DNA of 64,000 bases from Euonymus europaeus (lineage: Eukaryota; Streptophyta; Magnoliopsida; Celastrales; Celastraceae): assembly GCA_963580455.1 (NCBI GenBank), contig OY756971.1:13291001-13355000 (forward strand), written 5' to 3'. A program made the translations under genes and the position numbers. How positions within the stretch are numbered: the first letter of the stretch is position 1; each line of letters starts with the position of its first letter. A model generated the notes under the pieces. It saw nothing but the letters and a program-made list of their open reading frames with translations. It had not been told where the DNA came from and did not search any database. Below, piece after piece: positions 12,025 through 23,153 of this stretch.

Positions 12025-12790
12025 GTGTACACCGAGCAGCTCTGACAGTCCAAAGTTGCTCAACTCTCTCTATGGTGGAGCTTTCAACAATTTTGTGAAT
12101 TTGTCATAGAAAGTCGGGGTTTTGTCATTGAAATAATCTAGGAAGCTTATACTCATAAAATTTGAAATAGGATAACAATAAAAAGCGTACACCGAGCAAC
12201 TTTGATGGTCCGAAGTTGCTCAACTCTCTCTATGGAGGATATTTTAAAGGCTTTGTCCATTTATCATAGAAAGTTAGTATTTTGTCATCGAAATAATCTA
12301 GGAAGCTTATACTCATAAAATTTGACATAGAATAATAATAAAAAGTGTACACCAAGCAACTTTGGTGGTTCGAAGTTGATCAACTCTCTCTATGGAGGAG
12401 CTTTTAACAGTTTTGTCCATTTGTCATAGAAAGTTAGTGTTTATTCATCGAAATAATCTAGGAAGCTTATACTCGTAAAATTTGACATAGAAGCACATTA
12501 AAAAGTGTACACCGAGCAACTTTGATGGTCCGAACTTGCTCAACTCTCTCTATAGAGGAGCTTTTAACGGCTTTGTCCATTTGTCATAGAAAGTTAGTGT
12601 TTATTCATCAAAATAATCTAGGAAGCTTATACTCATAAAATTTGACATAGAATCACATTAAAAAGTGTACACCGAGCAACTTTGATGGTCCGAACTTGCT
12701 CAACTCTCTCTATGGAAGAGATTTTTACGGCTTTGTCCATTTGTCAAAGAAAGTTAGTCTTTTGCCATCAAAATAATCTTGGAAGCTTAT
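12025..12790 (+). repeat. Older 10-monomer-offset duplication, copy 1
   Basis: It matches 13625-14390 at an offset of exactly 1600. Shared rare words include GGAGCTTTCAACAA (12077/13677), AATAATAATAAAAAG (12331/13931) and AGATTTTTACGG (near 12719/14319). Several substitutions separate the copies, such as CCAAGCAAC at 12352 against CCGAGCAAC at 13952, so this is older than the 4156-bp duplication. Confidence 0.75.
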
Positions 12791-13624
12791 ACTCATAAAA
12801 CTTGACATAGAAGCACAATAAAAAGTGTATACCGGGGAACTTTGATGGTCCGAAGTTACTCAACTCTCTCTATGGAGGAGCTTTTAACAATTTTGTCCAT
12901 TCGTCATAGAAAGTTGGTGTTTTGGAATCGAAATAATCTAGGAACCTTATACTCATAAAATTTGACATATAAAAACAATAAAAGGTATACCACGAGCAAC
13001 TTTGATGGTAAGAAGTTGCTCAACTTTCTCTACAGAAAAGCTTTTAACGGTTTTGTCCATTTGTCATAGAAAGTTGGTGTCTTTTCTTCGAAATAATCTT
13101 GAAGCTTATACTCGTAAAATTTGACATAGAAGAACAATAAAATGTGTACACCGAGCAGCTCTGACAGTCCAAAGTTGCTCAACTCTCTCTATGGTTAAGC
13201 ATTTAACAATTATGTGCATTTGTCATAGAAAGTCAGGGTTTTGTCATTGAAATAATGAAGGAAGCTTATACTCATAAAATTTGAAATAGAATAACAATAA
13301 AAAGCATACACCGAGAAACTTTGATGGTCCGAAGTTGCTCAACTCTCTCTATGGAAGATATTTTAACGGTTTTGTCCATTTGTCATAGAAAGTTAGTATT
13401 TTGCCCGTTGAAATAATCTAGGAAGCTTATACTCAAAAATTTTGACATAGACTAAAAATAAAAGGTGTACACCGAGCAACTTTGGTTGTTCGAAGTTGAT
13501 CAACTCTCTCTATGGAGGAGCTTTTAACGGTTTTGTCCATTTGTCATAGAAAGTTGGTATTTTGGCATCGAAATAATCTTGGAACCTTACACACGTAAAA
13601 TTTGACATAGAAGCACAATAAAAA

Positions 13625-14390
13625 GTGTACACCGAGCAGCTTTGACAGTCCAAAGTTGCTCAACTCTCTTTATGGTGGAGCTTTCAACAATTTTGTGTAT
13701 TTGTCATAGAAAGTCGGGGTTTTGTCATTGAAATAATCTAGGAAGCTTATACTCATAAAATTTGAAATAGGATAACAATAAAATGCGTACACCGAGCAAC
13801 TTCGATGGTCCGAAGTTGCTCAACTCTCTCTATGAAAGATATTTTAACGGCTTTGTCCATTTGTCATAGAAAGTTAGTGTTTTGCCATCGAAATAATCTA
13901 GGAAGCGTATACTCATAAAATTTGACATAGAATAATAATAAAAAGTGTACACCGAGCAACTTTGGTGGTTCGAAGTTGATCAACTCTCTCTATGTAGGAG
14001 CTTTTAACAGTTTTTTCCATTTGTCATAGAAAGTTAGTGTTTATTCATCGAAATAATCTAGGAAGCGTATACTCATAAAATTTGACATAGAAGCACATTA
14101 AAAAGTGTACACCGAGCAACTTTGATGGTCCGAACTTGCTCAACTCTCTCTATAGAGGAGCTTTTAACGGTTTTGCCCATTTGTCATAGAAAGTTAGTGT
14201 TTATTCATCGAAATAATCTAGGAAGCTTATACTCATAAAATTTGACATAGAATCACATTAAAATGTGTACACCGAGCAACTTTAATGGTCCGAACTTGCT
14301 CAACTCTCTCTATGGAAGAGATTTTTACGGCTTTCTCCATTTGTCATAGAAAGTTAGTGTTTTGCCATCAAAATAATCTTGGAAGCTTAT
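13625..14390 (+). repeat. Older 10-monomer-offset duplication, copy 2
   Basis: Partner of 12025-12790 (offset 1600). Private changes in this copy include GGAAGCGTATACTC in place of the HindIII word at 13911 and 14071. Homology ends near 14390, where the following monomer reads CTCAAAAAATTTGAGATAG. Confidence 0.75.
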
Positions 14391-15841
14391 ACTCAAAAAA
14401 TTTGAGATAGAATAACAATAAAAAGTGTACGCCGAGCAACTTTGGGGGTTCGAAGTTGATCAACTCTCTTTATGGAGGAGCTTTTAACGGTTTTAGCCAT
14501 TTGTCATAGAAAGTTGGTATTTTGGCATCGAAATAATCTTGGAAGCTTATACTCGTAAAATTTGACATAGAAGCACAATAAAAAGTGTACACCGAGGAAC
14601 TTTGATGGTCCGAAGTTACTCAACTCTCTCTATGGAGGAGCTTTTAACAATTTTGTCCATTCGTCATAGAAAGTTGGTATTTTGGCATCTAAATAATCTA
14701 GGAAGCTTATACACATAAAATTTGACATAGAAAACAATAAAAAGTATACAACGAGCAACTTTGATGGTGCGAAGTTGCTCAACAATCTCTACGGAAAAGC
14801 ATTTAATGGTTTTGTGCATTTGTCATAGAAAGTTGGTGTTTTTGCTTCGAAATAATCTTGAAAGCTTACACTCGTAAAATTTGACATAGAAGAACAATAA
14901 AATGAGAACACCGAGCAGCTCTGACGGTCCAAAGTTGCTCAACTCTCTCTATGGTTGAGCTTTTAACAATTTTGTGCATTTGTCATAGAAAGTCGGGGTT
15001 TCGTCATTGAAATAATCTAGGAAGCTTATACTCATAAAATTTGAAATAGAATAACAATAAAAAGTGGACACCGAGCAACTTTGATGATTCGAAGTTGCTC
15101 AACTCTCTCTGTGGATGATATTTTAACGGTTTTGTCCATTTATCATAGAAAGTTAGTGTATGGTCATCGAAATAATATAGGAAGCTTATACTGATAAAAT
15201 TTGCAATAGAATAACAATAAAAAGTGTACCCCGAGCAACTTTAATGGTTAGAAGTTGATCAACTCTCTCTCTGGAGGAGCTTTTAACGGTTTTGTCCACT
15301 TGTCATAGAAAGTTGGTATTTTGGAATCGAAATAATCTTGGAAGCTTATACTCCTAAAATTTGACATAGAAGCACAATAAAAAGTGTACACCGAGGAACT
15401 TTGATGCTGCAATGTTGCTCAACTCTCTCTATGGATGAGCTTTTTACAATTTTGTCCATTCGTCATAGAAAGTTGGTGTTTTGGCATCGAAATAATCTAG
15501 GAAGCTTATACTCATAAAATTTGACATATAAAAACAATAAAAAGTATACCACGAGCAACTTTGATGATCCGAAGTTGCTCAACTATCTCTACGTAAAAGC
15601 TTTTAACGATTTTGTCCATTTGTAATAGAAAGTTGGTGTTTTTGCTTCGAAATAATCTTGAAAGCTTATACTCGTAAAATTTGACATAGAAGAACAATAA
15701 AATGTATACACCGAGCAGCTTTGACGGTCCAAAGTTGCTCAACTCTCTCTATGGTGGAGCTTTTAACAATTTTGTGCATTTGTCATAGAAAGTCGGGGTT
15801 TTGTCATTGAAATAATCTAGGAAGCTTATACTCATAAAATT

Positions 15842-17118
15842 TGAAATAGGATAACAAAAAAAAAGTACACCGAGCAACTTTGATAGTCCGAAGTTGCTCA
15901 ACTCTCTCTATGGAAGATATTTTAACGCCTTTATCCATTTGTCATAGAAACTTAGTGTTTTGCCATCAAAATAATCTAGGAAGCTTATACTCATAAAATT
16001 TGACATAGAATAACAATAAAAAGTGTACGCCGAGCAAGTTTGGTGGTTCGAAGTTGATCAACTCTCTCTATAGAGGAGCTTTTAACGGTTTTGTCCATTT
16101 GTCATAGAATGTTAGTGTTTATTCATCGAAATAATCTAGGAAGCTTATACTCGTAAAATTTTACATAGAAGCACATTAAAAAGCGTACACCGAGCAACTT
16201 TGATGGTCCGAAGTTGCTCAACTCTCTATATGAAAGATATTTTAACGGGTTTGTCCATTTGTCATAGAAAGTGAGCGTTTATTCATCGAAATAATCTGGG
16301 AAGCTTATACTCATAAAATTTGACATAGAAGAACTTTAAAAAGTGTACACCGTGCAACTTTGATGGTCCGAAGTTGCTCAACTCTCTCTTCGGAGGAGCT
16401 TTTAACGGTTTTGTCCATTTGTCATAGAAAGCTGGTGTTTTTTACCTCGAAATAATCTTGAAGTTTATACTCGTAAAATTTAACATAGAAGAACAATAAA
16501 ATGTGTACACCGAAAAGCTCTGACAGTCCAAAGTTGCTCAACTCTCTCTATGGTGGAGCTTTTAACAATTTTGTGCATTCGTCATAGAAAGTCGGGGTTT
16601 TGTCATTGAAATAATCTAGGAAGCTTATACTCATAAAATTTGAAATAGGATAACAATAAAAAGCGTACACCGAGCAACTTTGATCGTCCGAAGTTGCTCA
16701 ACTCTCTCTATGGAAGATATTTTAACGCCTTTGTCCATTTGTCATAGAAACTTAGTGTTTTGCCATCAAAATAACCTAGGAAGCTTATACTCATAAAATT
16801 TGACATAGAATAACAATAAAAAGTGTACGCCGAGCAAGTTTGGTGGTTCGAAGTTGATCAACTCTCTCTATGGAGGAGCTTTTAACGGTTTTGTCCATTC
16901 GTCATAGAATGTTAGTGTTTATTCATCGAAATAATCTAGGAAGCTTATACTCGTAAAATTTTACATATAAGCACATTAAAAAGCGTACACCGAGCAACTT
17001 TGATGGTCCGAAGTTGCTCAACTCTCTATATGAAAGATATTTTAACGGGTTTGTCCATTTGTCATAGAAAGTGAGCGTTTATTCATCGAAATAATCTACG
17101 AAGCTTATACTCATAAAA
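15842..17118 (+). repeat. 5-monomer-offset block (800 bp)
   Basis: Bases 15842-16318 recur at 16642-17118, offset 800. Diagnostic shared words are GTGTACGCCGAGCAAGTTTGG (16023/16823 region), TAGAATGTTAGTG, AAAATTTTACAT and CTCTATATGAAAGATATTTT. The two monomers between the matched parts (16319-16641) are of a different type, with GAAGAACTTTAAAAAG and CCGTGCAAC. A third related copy lies at 19638-20615. Confidence 0.75.
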
Positions 17119-19637
17119 TTTGACATAGAATAACAATAAAAAGTGTACACCGAGCAACTTTGGTGGTTCGAAGTTGATCAACTCTCTCTATGGATGAGCT
17201 TTTACCGGTTTTGTCCATTTGTCATAGAAAGTTGGTATTTTGGCATCGAAATAATCTTGGAAGCTTATACTCGTAAAATTTGACATAGAAGCACAATAAA
17301 AAGTGTACACCGAGGAACTTTGATGGTCCAAAGTTTCTCAACTCTCTCTACGGAGGAGCTGTTAACGGTTTTATCCATTTGTCATAGAAAGTTGGTGTTT
17401 TTGCTTCGAAATAATCTTGAAGCTTATACTCGTACAATTTGACATAGAAGAACAATAAAATGTGTACACCGAGTACCTCTAACAGTCCAAAGTTGCTCAA
17501 CAGTCTCTATGGTGGAGCTTTTAACAATTTTCTGCATTTGTCATAGAAAGTCGGGGTTTTGTCATTGAAATAATCTAGGAAGCTTATACTCATAAAATTT
17601 GAAATAGGATAACAATAAAAATCGTACACCAAGCAACTTTGATGGTCCGAAGTTGCTCAATTCTCTCTATGGAAGATATTTTAACGGCTTTTTCCATTTG
17701 TCATAGAAAGTTAGTGTTTATTCATCGAAATAATCTAGGAAGCTTATACTCGTAAAATTTGACATAGAAGCACATTAAAAAGTGTACACCGAGCAACTTT
17801 GATGGTCCGAAGTTGCTCAACTCTCTCTACGGAGGAGCTTTAAACGGTTTTGTCCATTTGTCATAGAAAGTTGGTGTTTTTGCTTCGAAATAATCTTGAA
17901 TCTTATACTCGTAAAATTTGACATAGAAGAACAATAAAATGTGTACACCGAGCAGCTCTGACAGTCCCAAGTTGCTCAACTCTCTCTATGGAGGAGTTTT
18001 TAACAATTTTGTCCATTCGTCATAGAAAGTTTGTGTTTTGTCATCGAAATAATCTAGCAAGCTTATACTCATAAAATTTGACATAGAATAACAATAAAAA
18101 GTGTACACCGAGCAACTTTGGTGCTTCGAAGTTGATCAACTCTCTCTATGGAGGAGCTTTTAACGGTTTTGTCCATTTGTCATAGAAAGTTATTGTTTAT
18201 TCATCGAAATAATCTAGGAAGCTTATACTCGTAAAATTCGACGTAGAAGCACATTAAAAAGTGTACACCGAGCAACTTTGATGGTCCGAAGTTGCTCAAG
18301 TCTCTCTACGGAGGAGCTTTTAACGGTTTTGTCCATTTGTCATAAAAAGTCGGTGTTTTTGCTTCGAAATAATCTTGAAGCTTATACTCGTAAAATTTGA
18401 CATAGAAGAACAATAAAATGTGTACACCGAGCAGCTCTGACAGTCCAAAGTTGCTCAACTCTCTCTATGGTGGAGCTTTTAACAATTTTCTGCATTTGTC
18501 ATAGAAAGTCGGGGTTTTGTCATTGAAATAATCTAGGAAGTTTATACAAATAAAATTTGAAATAGGATAACAACAAAAAGCGTACACCAAGCCACTTTGA
18601 TGGTCCGAAGTTGCTCAACTCTGTCTATTGAAGATATTTTAATGGCTTTTTCCATTTGTCATAGAATGTTAGTGTTTATTCATCGAAATAATCTAGGAAG
18701 CTTGTACTCGTAAAATTTGACATAGAAGAACTTTAAAAAGTGTACACCGTGCAACTTTGATGGTCCGAAGTTGCTCAACTCTGTCTACGGAGGAGATTTT
18801 AACGGTTTTGTCCATTTGTCATAGAAAGCTGGTAATTTTTGCTTCGAAATAATCTTGAAGCTTGTACTCATAAAATTTGACATAGAAGAACAATAAAATG
18901 TGTACACCGAGCAGCTCTGACAGTCCCAAGTTGCTCAACTCTCTCTATGGAGGAGCTTTTAACAATTTTGTCCATTCGTCATAGAAAGTTGGTGTTTTGT
19001 CATCGAAATAATCTAGCAAGCTTATACTCATAAAATTTGACATAGAATAACAATAAAAAATGTACACCGAGCAACTTTGGTGCTTCGAAGTTGATCAACT
19101 CTCTCTATGCAGGAGCTTTTAACGGTTTTGTCCATTTGTCATAGAAAGTTAGTGTTTATTCATCGAAATAATCTAGGAAGCTTATACTCATAAAATTTGA
19201 CGTAGAAGCACATTAAAAAGTGTACACCGAGCAACTTTGATGGTCCGAAGTTGCTCAAGTCTCTCTACGGAGGAGTTTTTAACGGTTTTGTCTATTTGTC
19301 ATAAAAAGTTGGTGTTTTTGCTTCGAAATAATCTTGAAGCTTATACTCGTAAAATTTGACATAGAAGAACAATAAAATGTGTACACCGAGCAGCTCTGAC
19401 AGTCCAAAGTTGCTCAACTCTCTCTATGGTGGAGCTTTTAACAATTTTCTGCATTTGTCATAGAAAGTCGGGGTTTTGTCATTGAAATAATCTACGAAGC
19501 TTATACTCATAAAATTTGAAATGGAATAACAATAAAAATCATACACCGAGCAACTTGGATGGTCCGAAATTGCTTAACTCTCTCTATGGAAGATATTTTA
19601 ACAGTTTTGTCCATTTGTCACAGAAAGTTAGTGTTTT
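17100..19637 (+). repeat. 16-monomer segment, copy 1 of a 3516-bp-offset pair
   Basis: It matches 20616-23153 at an offset of 3516 (22 monomers). Checked anchors are TTTTACCGG (17201/20717), CGTACAATTT (17431/20947), GAGTACCTCTAACAG (17471/20987), GGATAACAACAAAAAG (18565/22081) and CTACGAAGC (19492/23008 region). The match ends near 19637, where this copy continues GTCATTGAAAT and the other continues GCCATCGAAAT. Confidence 0.85.
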
Positions 19638-20615
19638 GTCATTGAAATAATCTAGGAAGCTTATACTCATAAAATTTGAAATAGGATAACAATAAAAAGC
19701 GTACACCGAGCAACTTTGATAGTCCGAAGTTGCTCAACTCTCTCTATGGAAGATATTTTAACGCCTTTGTCCATTTGTCATAGAAACTTAGTGTTTTGCC
19801 ATCAAAATAATCTAGGAAGCTTATACTCATAAAATTTGACATAGAATAACAATAAAAAGTGTACGCCGAGCAAGTTTGGTGGTTCGAAGTTGATCAACTC
19901 TCTCTATGGAGGAGCTTTTAACGGTTTTGTCCATTTGTCATAGAATGTTAGTGTTTATTCATCGAAATAATCTAGGAAGCTTATACTCGTAAAATTTTAC
20001 ATATAAGCACATTAAAAAGCGTACACCGAGCAACTTTGATGGTCCGAAGTTGCTCAACTCTCTATATGAAAGATATTTTAACGGGTTTGTCCATTTGTCA
20101 TAGAAAGTGAGCGTTTATTCATCGAAATAATCTAGGAAGCTTATACTCATAAAATTTGACATAGAAGAACTTTAAAAAGTGTACACCGTGCAACTTTGAT
20201 GGTCCGAAGTTGCTCAACTCTCTCTTCGGATGAGCTTTTAACGGTTTTGTCCATTTGTCATAGAAAGCTGGTGTTTTTTGCTTCGAAATAATCTTGAAGT
20301 TTATACTCATAAAATTTAAAATAGAAGAACAATAAAATGTGTACACCGAGAAGCTCTGACAGTCCAAAGTTGCTGAACTCTCTCTATGGTGGAGCTTTTA
20401 ACAATTTTGTGCATTTGTCATAGAAAGTCGGGGTTTTGTTATTGAAATAATCTAGGAAGCTTATACTCATAAGATTTGAAATAGAATAACAATAAAAAGC
20501 GTACACCGAGCAACTTTGATGGTCCGAAGTTGCTCAACTCTCTCTATGGAAGATATTTTAACGGCTTTGTCCATTTGTCATAGAAAGTTAGTGTTTTGCC
20601 ATCGAAATAATCTAG
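19638..20615 (+). repeat. Six-monomer bridge between the two 3516-bp-offset copies
   Basis: The monomers here match 15842 and following: GATAGTCCG is shared at 15882 and 19718 (offset 3836, 24 monomers). They also match 16645 and following (GTACGCCGAG at 16825 and 19861, offset 3036, 19 monomers; TTTTACATATAAGCAC is shared with this copy). With 20616-23153 it completes a 22-monomer unit that starts near 16.6 or 19.6 kb. Confidence 0.75.
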
Positions 20616-23153
20616 GATGCTTATACTTATAAAATTTGACATAGAATAACAATAAAAAGTGTACACCGAGCAACTTTGGTGGTTCGAAGTTGATCAACTC
20701 TCTCAATGGATGAGCTTTTACCGGTTTTTTCCATTTGTCATAGAAAGTTGGTATTTTCGCATCGAAATAATCTTGGAAGCTTATACTCGTAAAATTTGAC
20801 ATAGAAGCACAATAAAAAGTGTACACCGAGGAACTTTGATGGTCCAAAGTTTCTCAACTCTCTCTACGGAGGAGCTGTTAACGGTTTTGTCCATTTGTCA
20901 TAGAAAGTTGGTGTTTTTGCTTCGAAATAATCTTGAAGCTTATACTCGTACAATTTGACATAGAAGAACAATAAAATGTGTACACCGAGTACCTCTAACA
21001 GTCCAAAGTTGCTCAACAGTCTCTATGGTGGAGCTTTTAACAATTTTCTGCATTTATCATAGAAAGTCGGGGTTTTGTCATTGAAATAATCTAGGAAGCT
21101 TATACTCATAAAATTTGAAATAAGATAACAATAAAAAGCGTACACCAAGCAACTTTGATGGTCCGAAGTTGCTCAATTCTCTCTATGGAAGATATTTTAA
21201 CGGCTTTTTCCATTTGTCATAGAAAGTTAGTGTTTATTCATCAAAATAATCTAGGAAGCTTATACTCGTAAAATTTGACATAGAAGCACATTAAAAAGTG
21301 TACACCGAGCAACTTTGATGGTCCGAAGTTGCTCAACTCTCTCTACGGAGGAGCTTTAAACGGTTTTGTCCATTTGTCATAGAAAGTTGGTGTTTTTGCT
21401 TCGAAATAATCTTGAATCTTATACTCGTAAAATTTGACATAGAAGAACAATAAAATGTGTACACCGAGCAGCTCTGACAGTCCCAAGTTGCTCAACTCTC
21501 TCTATGGAGGAGCTTTTAACAATTTTGTCCATTCGTCATAGAAAGTTTGTGTTTTGTCATCGAAATAATCTAGGAAGCTTATACTCATAAAATTTGACAT
21601 AGAATAACTATAAAAAGTGTACACCGAGCAACTTTGGTGCTTCGAAGTTGATCAACTCTCTCTATGGAGGAGCATTTAACGATTTTGTCCATTTGTCATA
21701 GAAAGTTATTGTTTATTCATCGAAATAATCTAGGAAGCTTATACTCGTAAAATTCGACGTAGAAGCACATTAAAAAGTGTACACCGAGCAACTTTGATGG
21801 TCCGAAGTTGCTCAAGTCTCTCTACGGAGGAGCTTTTAACGGTTTTGTCCATTTGTCATAAAAAGTCGGTGTTTTTGCTTCGAAATAATCTTGAAGCTTA
21901 TACTCGTAAAATTTGACATAGAAGAACAATAAAATGTGTACACCGAGCAGCTCTGACAGTCCAAAGTTGCTCAACTCTCTCTATGGTGGAGCTTTTAACA
22001 ATTTTCTGCATTTGTCATAGAAAGTCAGGGTTTTGTCATTGAAATAATCTAGGAAGTTTATACAAATAAAATTTGAAATAGGATAACAACAAAAAGCGTA
22101 CACCAAGCCACTTTGATGGTCCGAAGTTGCTCAACTCTGTCTATTGAAGATATTTTAATGGCTTTTTCCATTTTTCATAGAATGTTAGTGTTTATTCATC
22201 GAAATAATCTAGGAAGCTTGTACTCGTAAAATTTGACATAGAAGAACTTTAAAAAGTGTACACCGTGCAACTTTGATGGTCCGAAGTTGCTCAACTCTGT
22301 CTACGGAGGAGATTTTAACGGTTTTGTCCATTTGTCATAGAAAGCTGGCAATTTTTGCTTCGAAATAATCTTGAAGCTTATACTCATAAAATTTGACATA
22401 GAAGAACAATAAAATGTGTACACCGAGCAGCTCTGACAGTCCCAAGTTGCTCAACTCTCTCTATGGAGGAGCTTTTAACAATTTTGTCCATTCGTCATAG
22501 AAAGTTGGTGTTTTGTCATCGAAATAATCTAGCAAACTTATACTCATAAAATTTGACATAGAATAACAATAAAAAATGTACACCGAGCAACTTTGGTGCT
22601 TCGAAGTTGATTAACTCTCTCTATGCAGGAGCTTTTAACGGTTTTGTCCATTTGTCATAGAAAGCTAGTGTTTATTCATCGAAAAAATCTAGGAAGCTTA
22701 TACTCATAAAATTTGACGTAGAAGCACATTAAAAAGTGTACACCGAGCAACTTTGATGGTCCGAAGTTGCTCAAGTCTCTCTACGGAGGAGTTTTTAACG
22801 GTTTTGTCCATTTGTCATAAAAAGTTGGTGTTTTTGCTTCGAAATAATCTTGAAGCTTATACTCGTAAAATTTGACATAGAAGAACAATAAAATGTGTAC
22901 ACCGAGCAGCTCTGACAGTCCAAAGTTGCTCAACTCTCTGTATGGTGGAGCTTTTAACAATTTTGTGCATTTGTCATAGAAAGTCGGGGTTTTTTCATTG
23001 AAATAATCTACGAAGCTTATACTCATAAAATTTGAAATGGAATAACAATAAAAATCATACACCGAGCAACTTGGATGGTCCGAAATTGCTTAACTCTCTC
23101 TATGGAAGATATTTTAACAGTTTTGTCCATTTGTCACAGAAAGTTAGTGTTTT
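20616..23153 (+). repeat. 16-monomer segment, copy 2 of a 3516-bp-offset pair
   Basis: Second copy of 17100-19637. Differences include ATGCTTATACTTATAAAA at the left end, TTTATCATAG at 21052 against TTTGTCATAG at 17537, and GTCAGGG at 22025 in place of GTCGGGG. The density of changes is higher than in the 4156-bp pair and lower than in the 1600-bp pair, suggesting an intermediate age. Confidence 0.85.

Larger units (their letters stand above)
8951..15841 (+). repeat. Divergent satellite zone between homogenised blocks
   Basis: About 43 monomers in the same phase and orientation, with more private substitutions and single-base indels than the flanking blocks. Examples are GATTGTTCG at 11249, AATAATGAAGG near 13251 and GTGTACCCCG at 15223. 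No long HOR spans it; the clearest internal order is the 10-monomer pair at 12025-12790 and 13625-14390. Monomers at 9281-9830 and 15190-15742 resemble each other at an offset near 5913 (37 monomers). The stretches outside the listed pair (8951-12024, 12791-13624, 14391-15841) hold only satellite monomers with no other feature. Confidence 0.85.
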
